This document shows, in pieces, positions 26,221 to 35,102 of a stretch of 64,000 bases of DNA. The notes under the pieces were generated by a model. That model saw only the letters and a program-made list of their open reading frames with translations. It did not search any database and had not been told where the DNA came from. The translations under genes and the position numbers were made by a program. Every line of letters begins with the position of its first letter. Positions within the stretch are counted from its first letter, which is position 1. The stretch is taken from positions 1 to 64,000 of the forward strand of contig NZ_VTHK01000003.1 in the NCBI RefSeq assembly GCF_009765355.1, read 5' to 3'. The stretch comes from Amycolatopsis anabasis (GTDB taxonomy: Bacteria > Actinomycetota > Actinomycetes > Mycobacteriales > Pseudonocardiaceae).

Positions 26221-26964
26221 ATGAAGGCACGGTCCCTGCTCGCCGGCCTGTTCGTCGCGGCGGCCACCTCCCTGTCCGGGCTCGCGGTGCCCGCGATGGC
26301 GGCGGCTTCCGATGTCCAGCCGAACATCGTCGGCGGCCACAACGCCACCGAAACCTACTCGTGGATGGTGTCCCTGCAGTCCAGCAGCGGCAGCCACTCC
26401 TGCGGCGGCACCCTGATCAAGGCGAACTGGGTGGTCACCGCGAAGCACTGCGGCCAGCCCGCCCAGGTCCGCATCGGCACCACCAACCGCACCAGCGGCG
26501 GCACGGTCGCCCGGGTGTCCCAGCGGATCGCACACCCGTCGGCCGACCTGGCCCTGCTGCGCCTGGCCACCTCAGTCCAGCAGACCCCGGCCACGATCGC
26601 GCAGTCGTCCGGCGCGGTCGGCACCGCGACCCGGATCATCGGCTGGGGCCAGACCTGTCCGCAGCCCGGCGGCTGTGGCGCGCCGGTCCAGCTGCAGGAA
26701 CTGGACACCTCGATCTTCGACGACAGCCGGTGCTCGGGCATCCGCGCCGCCAGTGAGATCTGCACCAGCAACCCCGGTGGCCGCGCGGGCGCCTGCTACG
26801 GCGACTCGGGTGGACCGCAGGTCAAGAAGGTCAACGGCGTGTGGCAGCTGATCGGCGCCACCAGCCGCGCCGGGAACAACAGCTCCACCTGCGCGACCGG
26901 TCCGTCCATCTACGTCGACGTGCCGTACTTCCAGAGCTGGATCACCCAGAACACGGGAAGCTGA
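26221..26964 (+). CDS. Secreted trypsin-like serine protease (S1)
   Basis: A 247-aa protease: signal peptide to about AMA-AA (residue 27), short propeptide ending before IVGG (36-39), and the triad H76 (TAKHC), D109 (HPSADLALL) and S196 (GDSGGP). Disulphide cysteines are placed as in Streptomyces trypsin-like enzymes. GAGGAG lies 9 nt before the ATG. The 3' end abuts, tail to tail, a truncated regulator gene. Confidence 0.94.
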   Translation: MKARSLLAGLFVAAATSLSGLAVPAMAAASDVQPNIVGGHNATETYSWMVSLQSSSGSHSCGGTLIKANWVVTAKHCGQPAQVRIGTTNRTSGGTVARVSQRIAHPSADLALLRLATSVQQTPATIAQSSGAVGTATRIIGWGQTCPQPGGCGAPVQLQELDTSIFDDSRCSGIRAASEICTSNPGGRAGACYGDSGGPQVKKVNGVWQLIGATSRAGNNSSTCATGPSIYVDVPYFQSWITQNTGS

Positions 26965-27288
26965 GTCCCCGCTTCGCGCGTCGGATCCGGTGTGCCGTCT
27001 CCCGCCGAGGGGTGGAGGCGGCACACCGCGGCGCGTGAGCCAGCGCCCGCGGGGCCGCGGCGGGCCGAGAAGTCCGGTGAGGGAACCGGTGGGCAGGCCG
27101 AACATCTCCTCGAAAATCCGCACCGCGCGCAGCGAATCCGGCCGCTCGGGCCGACTGCGCCCACTGCGCCAGTAGCTCAGCGTCGCGATGCTCACCCGCA
27201 CGCCGCGTTGCGCCAGCCGGTACCGAACCCGGTCCAGGCTGAGGCCGCTCGCTTCGATCGCGCGGGAAAGCGCACGGGGAAAGGCCAT
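26572..27288 (-). pseudogene. 3'-truncated XRE-type regulator fragment
   Basis: Residues 1-83 (27288-27040) look like a genuine helix-turn-helix head: MAFPRALSRAIEASGLSL, ATLSYWRSGRSRPERPDSLR and LLGPPRPRGRW, a block I associate with larger (over 250-aa) actinomycete regulators. After RGRW the frame stays open to 26572 only by running antisense through the protease gene, giving low-complexity sequence. So the regulator's 3' part seems lost or replaced where the protease gene ends. A full-length overlapping gene is possible but unlikely. Confidence 0.55.
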
Positions 27289-27414
27289 GTCCGGTCGTGC
27301 CCGCACGGGGCGTCACCACCCAACGCCAGGAAGACTTCGACTGCATCGAGACTGGCGAAGGTGTGGCAGGGAAACAATAAGTGGCCCAGTAGGTAGCGCT
27401 ACGTATTTCCGGTA

Positions 27415-27762
27415 CTAGGCGGCCGGGGTGCGCCGGGCGGATTCCACCGAGGGGCGGGTCTGCTCCTCGGCGAGCGCCGGTTCGACGATCGAGGCGACAT
27501 CGGGTTCGGGCGCCTGCTGAGTGGCCTGCGCGCGGCGGCGCTGGCGGAGGGCTCCCAGGGCCATGCCCAGCACGCCGAGAACGACCGCCACCAGGCCGAC
27601 CGGTCCGAGCAGGCCGAAGGTGACCGGGTCCGGCTCGGCCTGCGCCACCGTCAGCGGCTCGGCGGAGGCGACGCCCGCGCCCGCGATCAACACGGCCGGA
27701 ACTGCGGCCGCGGCGGACGCACGCGCGGCGAACCGCACCAGAAGATGTTCTCGGTTGCGCAC
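27415..27762 (-). CDS. Small exported/membrane protein, unknown
   Basis: A 115-aa protein with a signal-like N-terminus ending near ASA (residue 34), a membrane helix (about 49-70, LLGPVGLVAVVLGVLGMALG), a basic stop (RQRRRAQ) and an acidic Pro/Glu-rich tail. GTG 27762 has GGGAGG 7 nt upstream. No family recognised. Upstream 175 bp to the TetR gene hold no clear feature beyond a moderately AT-rich promoter-like stretch. Confidence 0.65.
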   Translation of the reverse strand: MRNREHLLVRFAARASAAAAVPAVLIAGAGVASAEPLTVAQAEPDPVTFGLLGPVGLVAVVLGVLGMALGALRQRRRAQATQQAPEPDVASIVEPALAEEQTRPSVESARRTPAA

Positions 27763-27937
27763 CGGAGTGCCTCCCGCGACGAGCTGTCACCCAATTGTGG
27801 GATTCCTGTCGGGTCGATCGAGAAAAAGCTACCGAGCGTGTCAAGCCCTGTGGTTTCCGATCAACTTCGGGGGCAGAGACTAGCGACCGTACGAGTAACG
27901 GCTACACCGGGTGTGTCCTAGGCGACATCGGCCGAGG

Positions 27938-28513
27938 TCAGCCGGGCGGGATGGCCCGCTCGACCAGGGTGGCGATCGTTTCGTCGACCGGGAACGGCGC
28001 CATCACCTCGGGCAGGGTGAGCTGTTCCACGACCAGACCGCTCATGGCCAGGTAGAGCATCAGGACCGTGTCCCGGTCCCCGGGCAGCCCGGAATCCAGG
28101 TGGAAGCGGATGTTCTCGGCCAGGTTCTCGCTGAGCGTTTTGGTCAGCGTCGCGTGCAGTTCGGGCCGCCGGGTCGCCTCCAAGCGGAGTTCCAGGAGCG
28201 CCAGGTAACCGGTGCGGTCGGCCAGGATCCGCGCCAGCAGCTCCCGCATCAGCTCGGTGACCAGCTCGCGGGACGGCTCGGCCCGCATGGTGGTGGCGAG
28301 CTCGGCCTGATCGGGCGCGAGCCGGACGTGGATGTGCAGGCCGACCTGGTGCAGCAGGTCGTCGCGGCTGGCGAAGTAGTTCGACGCGGTGCCCTTGGGC
28401 ACCCCGGCTTCGGTGTCGACCGCCCGGAAGGTCAGCCCGCGCGCCCCTTCCCGCGCCAGCACCTCGATGGCCGCGTCGACCAGAGCAGTCCGTCGCGCCG
28501 GATTGCTCCGCAT
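27938..28513 (-). CDS. TetR-family transcriptional regulator
   Basis: A 191-aa repressor-type protein; N-terminal helix-turn-helix with TFRAVDTEAGVPKGTASNYF (residues about 28-47) and a ligand-binding C-terminal half. ATG 28513 is chosen over GTG 28516 for spacing from GGGAGG. Divergent from a RibD-like reductase gene with a strong palindrome between them, so it likely represses that gene and itself. Confidence 0.92.
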   Translation of the reverse strand: MRSNPARRTALVDAAIEVLAREGARGLTFRAVDTEAGVPKGTASNYFASRDDLLHQVGLHIHVRLAPDQAELATTMRAEPSRELVTELMRELLARILADRTGYLALLELRLEATRRPELHATLTKTLSENLAENIRFHLDSGLPGDRDTVLMLYLAMSGLVVEQLTLPEVMAPFPVDETIATLVERAIPPG

Positions 28514-28534
28514 CACACCTCCCGAAAATCGAGC

Positions 28535-28571
28535 TTGACCACTCCGCCCATAGTACTATGCTTGGAGTGGT
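28535..28571. promoter_or_regulatory. TetR operator overlapping the reductase promoter
   Basis: ACCACTCC (28538-28545) and GGAGTGGT (28564-28571) flank a perfect palindrome, CATAGTACTATG (28549-28560), symmetrically (3-bp gaps). On plus, TTGACC (28535-28540) and TATGCT (28557-28562) form a promoter for the reductase inside the operator. Confidence 0.8.
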
Positions 28572-28594
28572 TTGAAGAGAAGGGAAGTACTCGG

Positions 28595-29179
28595 ATGCGA
28601 AAACTCACCTATTTGGTCGCGTCGACGATCGACGGCTTCATCGCCGACCCGAGCGGCGCCAACCCCGCGGGTCCGGACGGGTTCTTCGTCCTCGAGGGCG
28701 GCCACATGCAGGCTCTCTTCTCCGACTACCCGGACATCATCCCGGCGCAGGCGCGGCAGGCACTCGGGATCGACGCGCCGAACAAGCATTTCGACACCGT
28801 GCTCGAGGGCCGGGTCTCGTACGAGATGGGCCTGCGGGAAGGGGTCACCAACGCGTATCCGCACCTGCGGCACTACGTGTTCTCGCGCAGCATGACGGCC
28901 AGTCCCGACCCCGGCGTGGAGTTGGTGTCGACGGATCCGCTGGCGAAGGTCCGCGAACTCAAGCGCGAGGACGGGATGCGGATCTGGCTGTGCGGCGGGG
29001 CGAAACTGGCGAACGCGCTGCGCCCGGAGATCGACGAACTGGTGGTCAAACTGCACCCGGTCGTCGCCGGGGCGGGAATTCCCTTGTTCGACGGGGAATT
29101 CCGGCCCGAACGGTTCACCCTGGCCGAGCACCAGGTGTTCGACAGCGGGGTCGTGCACCTGACCTACGTGCGGCTGTGA
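28595..29179 (+). CDS. RibD C-terminal/dihydrofolate-reductase-like protein
   Basis: A 194-aa NADPH-dependent-reductase fold of the RibD_C family (YyaP/YwjB type): MRKLTYLVASTIDGFIAD at the start, the EGRVSYEMG loop and IWLCGGAKLANAL, a nucleotide-binding GG loop. These stand-alone proteins are not the housekeeping dihydrofolate reductase; substrates are mostly unknown. It is under probable control of the divergent TetR regulator, a common stress-response arrangement. Confidence 0.88.
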   Translation: MRKLTYLVASTIDGFIADPSGANPAGPDGFFVLEGGHMQALFSDYPDIIPAQARQALGIDAPNKHFDTVLEGRVSYEMGLREGVTNAYPHLRHYVFSRSMTASPDPGVELVSTDPLAKVRELKREDGMRIWLCGGAKLANALRPEIDELVVKLHPVVAGAGIPLFDGEFRPERFTLAEHQVFDSGVVHLTYVRL

Positions 29180-29189
29180 GCGCCCCCCG

Positions 29190-29999
29190 TCAGGCGGGGA
29201 CATCCCAGTCGAACGTGGCGGTCACCGGGGCGTGGTCGGACCACCGCTGGTCGTAACTGGCCGCGCGTTCCACCACCACGGAGGTGCATTTCTCCGCGAT
29301 GCCGGGCGACGCGCAGACAAGGTCGATCCGCCAGCCGCTGTCGTTGTCGAACGCCTGCCCCCGGTAGGACCACCAGGTGTACGGGCCGGGCCCGTCCGGG
29401 TCGAGGCGGCGCTGCAGATCGACGTAGCCCGCCTCGTCGAACACCCGGCCGAGCCATGCCCGCTCCTCGGGCAGGAATCCGGAGTTCTTCCGGTTTCCCT
29501 TCCAGTTCTTCAGGTCGATCTCGGCGTGCGCGATGTTCCAGTCACCGACGACGAGCACCTCGCTGCCGGACGCCTCCGCCTTGGCGCGCAGTTCGATCAG
29601 GTACGGCAGGAACGCGGCCATGAAACGTTCCTTCTCGTCCTGGCGCGGGGTGCCGACGTCGCCGCTGGGCAGGTAGAGGCTCGCCAGCACCAGGCCGGGC
29701 AGGTGCGCCTCGAGGTAGCGGCCGCTGTCCTCGAACTCGGGCTCGCCGAACCCGACGCGCACCTCTTCCGGCTCGAACCGGCTGTAGATCGACACGCCGG
29801 CGCGCCCCTTGTCCGCCGCGGGGGCGTGCAGGCCGTGCCAGCCGTCCGGCTCGCGTACCGCGGCTGGCAGTTCGGCCGGTTCGGCGCGCACCTCCTGGCA
29901 GGCGACCAGGCTCGCGTCGGTGGCGGCGAGCCATTCGACGAAGCCCTTCTTGGCGGCGGCACGCAGGCCGTTGACATTCACCGTGGAGACCGTCAGCAC
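29190..29999 (-). CDS. xthA: Exodeoxyribonuclease III-type AP endonuclease
   Basis: A 269-aa exonuclease III family protein for base-excision repair. Motifs: NVNGLRAAAKKGF near the start, QEVRAE (metal-binding Glu), GDWNIAHAEIDLKN (Asp/Asn), WRIDLVCAS and the catalytic SDHAPV near the end. GTG 29999 is supported by TAGCCT 7 nt upstream (leaderless) and by the family N-terminus; the frame runs open far upstream but without homology. Confidence 0.93.
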   Translation of the reverse strand: MLTVSTVNVNGLRAAAKKGFVEWLAATDASLVACQEVRAEPAELPAAVREPDGWHGLHAPAADKGRAGVSIYSRFEPEEVRVGFGEPEFEDSGRYLEAHLPGLVLASLYLPSGDVGTPRQDEKERFMAAFLPYLIELRAKAEASGSEVLVVGDWNIAHAEIDLKNWKGNRKNSGFLPEERAWLGRVFDEAGYVDLQRRLDPDGPGPYTWWSYRGQAFDNDSGWRIDLVCASPGIAEKCTSVVVERAASYDQRWSDHAPVTATFDWDVPA

Positions 30000-30006
30000 G
30001 AATCGC

Positions 30007-30012
30007 AGGCTA
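30007..30012 (-). promoter_or_regulatory. Leaderless -10 of xthA
   Basis: TAGCCT on the minus strand, 7 nt (GCGATTC) before GTG 29999. Confidence 0.6.
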
Positions 30013-30061
30013 CCCGGCGGCACCGACAATCCTGGCCGGGACGGGCTGCCAGACTGGCGCG

Positions 30062-30671
30062 ATGAGCGAACTCGCCGTGCTGGGCATGCGGCGCCTGGCC
30101 CGAACCCGGCCGTGCCTGCAGCGGTTTCCCGCTGTCGCCCAACGGGTTCCGGATCGTGCTCGACCTCGGGTACGGGACCGCGTCGCGGTTGCTGGAGCAC
30201 TGCCCGCCGGGAGTGCCGCGCGTCCTGGCAGCCCTGGAACCCCGGCCGGATCCGCGCACGATCTTCGAGATCGCCGACCTCGCCGGGCCGCTGCGGATCG
30301 GTCCCTTCGCGGTGGAGACGTTCGAACTGCCGCATTACGTGCCGAACTCCGGGGTGCGGCTCGGCAGGCCCGGCCTGACGGTCGCCTACACGGGCGACAG
30401 CGGGCCGTCGCCGGTGCTGGCGGAACTCGGCCGGGACGTGGATCTCTTCGTCACCGACGCCACCCTTCAGGGGCCTGCACCGCAAACGCGGCCACGGTAT
30501 GTGATGACGGCCGGGGAAGCCGCGGGGTGGGCGGCTCGGGCGGGCGCGAAACGCCTGCTGTTGAGCCATTTCTGGCCGGGGAGTGACCGGTCGGTTTCGG
30601 TCGCCGAGGCACGCGAGGTGTTTCCGGGTGAGGTGCTCGCCGCCACCGAGGGGCTGGTCGTCCCGATCTGA
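30062..30671 (+). pseudogene. Decayed MBL-fold metallo-hydrolase
   Basis: The frame from ATG 30062 gives MSELAVLG, then shifts; reading on after skipping one base near 30086 gives CGAWPEPGRACSGF and continues to a stop at 30671 (610 nt, one more than a multiple of three). The later part matches MBL-fold hydrolases (PHYVPNSGVRL, TVAYTGDSGPSP, LLLSHFWPG). The metal-binding HxHxDH segment, expected after RLLEHCPPG, is absent, apparently through an internal deletion of some 40 residues. Two independent lesions argue for a true pseudogene rather than a sequencing error. A short product from GTG 30156 could still be made. Confidence 0.75.
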
Positions 30672-30680
30672 GGTTTTTTC

Positions 30681-30755
30681 GCAAGGGACCTTTGCTCCGG
30701 TTGAACAGGAGCGAGGGACCTTTACTACAGTTGAGCCGTAGTAAAGGTCCCTCGC
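30681..30755. repeat. Hairpin repeat family B, copy at gene 3' end
   Basis: GCGAGGGACCTTTACTAC (30711-30728) and its exact 18-nt complement (30738-30755) enclose a 9-nt loop; directly before stands a variant arm GCAAGGGACCTTTGCTCC (30681-30698), whose GCTCC pairs with the GGAGC at 30708-30712. The same arm sequences recur at 39482-39565. A dispersed palindromic family, possibly acting as terminators. Confidence 0.8.
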
Positions 30756-30812
30756 TGCAAGTTTCCGGGCACCCCGGGCGAGGGCGCGTTCGGTCGGTTG
30801 ACTTCGTGGTTT

Positions 30813-31142
30813 TCAGCCGCAGGGGGCACCGTCGACCGGCTTGAGGAATTCCGAAGCCGCCCACTTGTTCTCGGCGAGTTTGCGGAACCCGTTCTCAACC
30901 ACCGGTTGGGCGTCCACCTGCGCGTTCTGCTGGTACTTTCCGGCTAGTTTCGCGGTGGCGGCCGGGGCTTCCCGCACGTTCAACACGTCCGCGGTGACGG
31001 TGACCCGGCACCCGCCCGGTGCCGCGCCGCCGCCGGGGGCGCCCTCGGACGGCCGCTTCGCGGAACCCATTAAGTAGACCACCAGCACGCCGATCAACAC
31101 GGCGAGCACGATGACCACCCGTTTCGGAATCCCTAGGATCAC
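30813..31142 (-). CDS. Membrane-anchored SH3-like domain protein
   Basis: A 109-aa protein with an N-terminal membrane helix (about 8-25), a Gly/Pro linker and a bacterial SH3 domain (CRVTVTADVLNVREAPAAT, then KWAASEFLKPV). Such domains usually bind cell-wall peptides; the topology puts it outside the membrane. Two cysteines could form a disulphide. No operon partner. Confidence 0.78.
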   Translation of the reverse strand: MILGIPKRVVIVLAVLIGVLVVYLMGSAKRPSEGAPGGGAAPGGCRVTVTADVLNVREAPAATAKLAGKYQQNAQVDAQPVVENGFRKLAENKWAASEFLKPVDGAPCG

Positions 31143-31261
31143 GACCGCTCCTGGTGATGCTGAAATGTGTCCTTAGCAAGGGTAGACATACAGTGGGTCC
31201 CACCGACAAGGACCAACTGCACGAACCACCCGCTGGCGCCAATGTGTGCTGTAACACTCAC

Positions 31262-32689
31262 TCACGGTGACAAATCACCCGGTTCAGCCCTTCGGTTCAA
31301 CGCCGAACGCCGGAAGCCGTAACCGGCGTAGACCAGTAGCCCGATTACCAACCAGGCACCGAACCGGGACCACGTGACCCAGGTGAGTTCGCTCACCAGC
31401 CACAGGGAAAACGCCACGCCCACCACCGGAATCACCGGCACCCACGGGCAGCGGAATCCTCGCGGCAGTTCCGGCGCCCGGCGCCGCAGCACCACCACCG
31501 CGATCGAAACCACCATGAACGCGGCCAGGATGCCGATGTTGGTCAGTTCCGCCGCCTCCCGGATCGGCAGCAGGCCCGCGATGACCGCGGACAGCACACC
31601 GACGATCCAGGTGACCCGGTGCGGCACCTTCCGCACCGGATGCGTGCGCGCGAACCACTTCGGCAGCAACCCGTCCCGGCTCATCGCGAACCACACCCGG
31701 GTCACCGCGAGCATGTTCGCGAACATCGACGTCATGATGCCCAGCACCGCGCCGATCGCGACCACGATCGCCAGCGACGGCAACCCGACCGCGGCGAGCG
31801 CGCTGGAGAACGGGCTGGCCACGTCGATGTCGCGGTAGTTCTGCATGCCCAGCAGCACCACGCACACCAGCACGTAGATCACCGTGGCGATGCCGAGCGA
31901 CAGGATGATCGCGCGCGGCATCGCCTTGCGGGCGTCGGCGGTCTCCTCGGCCGCCGCGCTCATCGCGTCGTAGCCGTACACCGCGAAGAACGCCGTCGCC
32001 GCACCGGTCACCGCGCCGCCGAGCCCGTAGGGCAGGAACGGCGAGTAGTTGCCCGCCTTGAGGTGGAACGCCCCGGCGGCCACCACCACGAGCACCAGCG
32101 CGACCTTCATCACCACCAGCGCGGTCTCCACCCGCGCCGAGGACTTGGCGCCCCGGTTCAGCAACCACGCCAGCAGCAGGCACAGCACCACCGCGAACAG
32201 GTCGATCCGGTGCCCGGAACCGGTTCCCGGCGCGCCCAGCATCCACGACGGCAGCTCGACGCCGATCTGTTCGACCAAATAGGACAGATACCCGGACACG
32301 CCGATCGCCACCACCGCGACGATCGCCGTGTACTCCAGCAGCAGATCCCAGCCGATCAGCCAGCCGACCAGCTCGCCCAGCACCGCATACGCGTACGTGT
32401 AGGCCGATCCGGCCTTCGGAATGAGACTCGTGAATTCGGCGTAGCACAGCGCGGCCGCGGCGCTGGCCAGCACCGCGATCAGGAACGAGATGATCACCCC
32501 GGGCCCGGCGAGCTGGTTGGCCACCACCCCGGACAGCGAGAACACCCCGGCGCCGACCAGGCCACCCAGGCTGAGCGCGGTGAGCTGCCAGGTGCCCAGC
32601 ACCCGTTTCAGCCCGGCCGGGGGTTCCTCGATGTCGTCGATCGGCTTGCGCCGGAAGACTCCGTTACCGGAGAACAGCGTCGTTGCCAT
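31262..32689 (-). CDS. APC-superfamily amino-acid permease
   Basis: A 475-aa transporter with 12 or more helices; GGLVGAGVFSLSG is the substrate-binding unwound helix 1 of APC/CAT transporters and ADARKAMPRAIILS follows helix 6. It lies 70 bp after the hydroxyproline catabolic operon on the same strand and may import hydroxyproline or proline (inference from context only). Cationic amino-acid transporter-like sequence. Confidence 0.88.
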   Translation of the reverse strand: MATTLFSGNGVFRRKPIDDIEEPPAGLKRVLGTWQLTALSLGGLVGAGVFSLSGVVANQLAGPGVIISFLIAVLASAAAALCYAEFTSLIPKAGSAYTYAYAVLGELVGWLIGWDLLLEYTAIVAVVAIGVSGYLSYLVEQIGVELPSWMLGAPGTGSGHRIDLFAVVLCLLLAWLLNRGAKSSARVETALVVMKVALVLVVVAAGAFHLKAGNYSPFLPYGLGGAVTGAATAFFAVYGYDAMSAAAEETADARKAMPRAIILSLGIATVIYVLVCVVLLGMQNYRDIDVASPFSSALAAVGLPSLAIVVAIGAVLGIMTSMFANMLAVTRVWFAMSRDGLLPKWFARTHPVRKVPHRVTWIVGVLSAVIAGLLPIREAAELTNIGILAAFMVVSIAVVVLRRRAPELPRGFRCPWVPVIPVVGVAFSLWLVSELTWVTWSRFGAWLVIGLLVYAGYGFRRSALNRRAEPGDLSP

Positions 32690-32722
32690 CCTCTTTCCCT
32701 TCTCCAGGGCGTGTTCGTCCGC

Positions 32723-32745
32723 CCGGCGGGCACCGCGCCCGCCGG
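32723..32745 (-). terminator. Hairpin between the operon's ALDH gene and the permease gene
   Basis: CCGGCGGGC and its complement, 5-nt loop, no T-tract. It may attenuate transcription into the permease gene. Confidence 0.4.
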
Positions 32746-32759
32746 TTCGCGCGTGGCTC

Positions 32760-34103
32760 TCAGCCGAGCTGGACCGTGCGCGGCGAGGTGTAGAAGCCCA
32801 CGGCCGCCTTGCCCTGTTCCCGGCCGCCGTAACCGGAGTCCTTCTCCCCGCCGAAGGGCAGGTGGAAGTCGACCCCGCTGGTCGGCGCGTTCACCTTCAC
32901 CATGCCCGACGCGCATCTGTCCACAACGGACATGACGGCGTCCAGATCGTTGTCGTACAGCGCGGTGACCAATCCGTACCTGGTGCCGTCGGCCACCGCG
33001 AGCGCTGTGTCCACATCGGACACCGAGGTGAGCGTGCAGATCGGCCCGAAGACCTCCTCGCGGTTGAGCCGTGCGTCCGCGTCCAGCCCGGTGACGATCG
33101 TCGGCGGGACGTACCAGCCCTCGCCCGGCCCCGCCGCGCCGGTCAGCACGGTTTCGCCGGAGGCCGCGGCCAGCACCCGCCGCCGGGCCGCTTCGCTGAT
33201 CACCGGCCCCACCGCGACCCCTTCGCGCGCCGGGTCGCCGACCACCAGGGCGCCGAGCCGTTCACGCAACGCCTCGGTGAACGGTCCGGCGTCGCCCACC
33301 ACCAGGATCCGTTTGGTGGCGGTGCACTTCTGCCCGGCGTACCCCATGGCCGCGTACGCGATCTGCGCCGCCGCCCGGGAAACGTCCGCGTCCGGCAGCA
33401 CGATCGACGCCGACAGCCCGCCCATCTCGCACTGCGCCGGGATTCCGCGTGCCGCCGCGGCGACCGCGACGCGGCGGCCCACCACGACCGAACCGGTGAA
33501 CGACACCAGATCGGCCGCGCCGGTCAGCGCCTCGCCCGCCTCGCCGAGCCCGGGCAGCACGGTGCACACCCCGTCCGGGACGTGCGCGGCGAACAGCTCG
33601 GCCAGGCGCAGCGCGCACGCGGTCGCGTCCGGCGACGGTTTGACCACCGCCGCGTTGCCGTAGGCCAGTGCTGGCGCGGCCTTCCACACCGGGATGGCCA
33701 GCGGGAAGTTCCACGGCGTGATCAGCCCGGCCACCCCGCGCGGGCGGCGCACGGTGAAGTTGAGCCCACCGGCGCCGGGATAGGTCTCGCCGAGCGGATC
33801 GAAGCACTGCTGCGCGTAGTACCGCAGGATGGCGACGGTCCGGGCCACCTCACCGGTCGCCTCATCGATCGGCTTGCCCACCTCGCGGACGACGAGTTCG
33901 GCCAGTTCCCGGGCCCGCGCGGCCACGGAATCGGCCGTCGCGGTGAGCGCGGCGGCCCGGTCCGCGGCCGGGGCGGCGGCCCATTCCCGTTGCGCGGCAC
34001 GGGCTTTCCCGACCGCGGCGATCACCTCGCTCGCCGGAGTGGCGGGCACGTCGAGCACGATGTCGGCCGGGCGCTGCGGGGACGCGGAGAGAACGCGGCT
34101 CAC
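32760..34103 (-). CDS. Aldehyde dehydrogenase, probable 2-oxoglutarate-semialdehyde dehydrogenase
   Basis: A 447-aa NAD(P)-dependent aldehyde dehydrogenase. [25 protein letters not shown], the catalytic Glu in CEMGG and Cys in [12 protein letters not shown] are all present. Within the hydroxyproline operon it should oxidise 2-oxoglutarate semialdehyde to 2-oxoglutarate, the last step. The GTG start overlaps the epimerase stop by 4 bp. It is shorter than the usual 480-aa ALDH at its N-terminus but the fold seems complete. Confidence 0.87.
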   Translation of the reverse strand: MSRVLSASPQRPADIVLDVPATPASEVIAAVGKARAAQREWAAAPAADRAAALTATADSVAARARELAELVVREVGKPIDEATGEVARTVAILRYYAQQCFDPLGETYPGAGGLNFTVRRPRGVAGLITPWNFPLAIPVWKAAPALAYGNAAVVKPSPDATACALRLAELFAAHVPDGVCTVLPGLGEAGEALTGAADLVSFTGSVVVGRRVAVAAAARGIPAQCEMGGLSASIVLPDADVSRAAAQIAYAAMGYAGQKCTATKRILVVGDAGPFTEALRERLGALVVGDPAREGVAVGPVISEAARRRVLAAASGETVLTGAAGPGEGWYVPPTIVTGLDADARLNREEVFGPICTLTSVSDVDTALAVADGTRYGLVTALYDNDLDAVMSVVDRCASGMVKVNAPTSGVDFHLPFGGEKDSGYGGREQGKAAVGFYTSPRTVQLG

Positions 34104-35101
34104 AGTACGAACCCCCGCGGGAACGGATCGGCCGGATCGAGCAGGTACTGCCCCATTCCGGTGATCCAGGCGCTGCCGGTGATCGTGGGTACCACCGCGG
34201 GCACCTCGCCGACCGTGGTCCGTTCGATCAACCGGCCGGTGAACCTGGTGCCCAGCAGGGATTCGTTCACGAAGTCCTGGTCCAGCGCCAGTTCCCCGCG
34301 CGCGTGCAGCTGGGCCATTCGCGCGCTGGTGCCGGTGCCGCACGGCGATCGGTCGAACCAGCCGGGATGGATCACCATCGCGTTGCGGGAGTCGCTGCCG
34401 TTCCGCCCGGGCGCGACGAGCTGGACGTGCTTGCAGCCGGAGATACCCGGATCCACCGGATGCCGCGGTCTGCGCTGCTCGTTGATGGCATCCATAATGG
34501 ACAGTCCGGCGGACATCATGCGGTCCTTCTCCGCCCGGTCGAACGGGATGCCCAGGTCCGCGATCGGCAGGATGGCGTAGAAGTTGCCGCCGTAGGCCAG
34601 GTCGTAGCGGACCTCGCCGATCCCGGGCACGGCCACCACCGCGTCCCGTTCCACGGAGAACGCGGGCACGTTCTGGACGGTCACCGATTCGGCGCGGCCG
34701 TCGCGGACCGCGACCTCGGCCACGACGAGCCCGGCCGGGGCGTCGAGCCGAACCCGGGTCACCGGCTCGGTCACCTCGACCATCCCGGTCTCCACCAGGA
34801 CCGTGGCCAGCCCGATGGTGCCGTGCCCGCACATCGGCAGGCAGCCGGACACCTCGATGTAGACCACTCCCCAGTCGGCGTCCGCGCGGGTCGGCGGCTG
34901 CAGGATCGCGCCGCTCATCGCGGAATGACCGCGCGGTTCGTTCATCAGCAGCTCGCGCAGGTGGTCGAGGTGCTCGATGAAGTGCAGGCGCTTCTCGGCC
35001 ATGGTGGCGCCGGGGATCGCGCCGATCCCGCCGGTGATCACCCGGGTCGGATTGCCCTCGGTGTGCGAGTCGATGGCGCTGAAGTACCGGGTCGCGCGCA
35101 T
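34100..35101 (-). CDS. 4-hydroxyproline 2-epimerase (proline racemase family)
   Basis: A 333-aa two-base racemase/epimerase. Catalytic cysteines stand in LPMCGHGTIG and SPCGTGTSA, the pair that marks true proline racemase/4-hydroxyproline epimerase rather than the dehydratase (Thr) variant. It converts trans-4-hydroxy-L-proline to cis-4-hydroxy-D-proline, first step of the operon pathway. Start ATG 35101 is one base after the deaminase stop. Confidence 0.92.
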   Translation of the reverse strand: MRATRYFSAIDSHTEGNPTRVITGGIGAIPGATMAEKRLHFIEHLDHLRELLMNEPRGHSAMSGAILQPPTRADADWGVVYIEVSGCLPMCGHGTIGLATVLVETGMVEVTEPVTRVRLDAPAGLVVAEVAVRDGRAESVTVQNVPAFSVERDAVVAVPGIGEVRYDLAYGGNFYAILPIADLGIPFDRAEKDRMMSAGLSIMDAINEQRRPRHPVDPGISGCKHVQLVAPGRNGSDSRNAMVIHPGWFDRSPCGTGTSARMAQLHARGELALDQDFVNESLLGTRFTGRLIERTTVGEVPAVVPTITGSAWITGMGQYLLDPADPFPRGFVL

Positions 35102-35102
35102 A

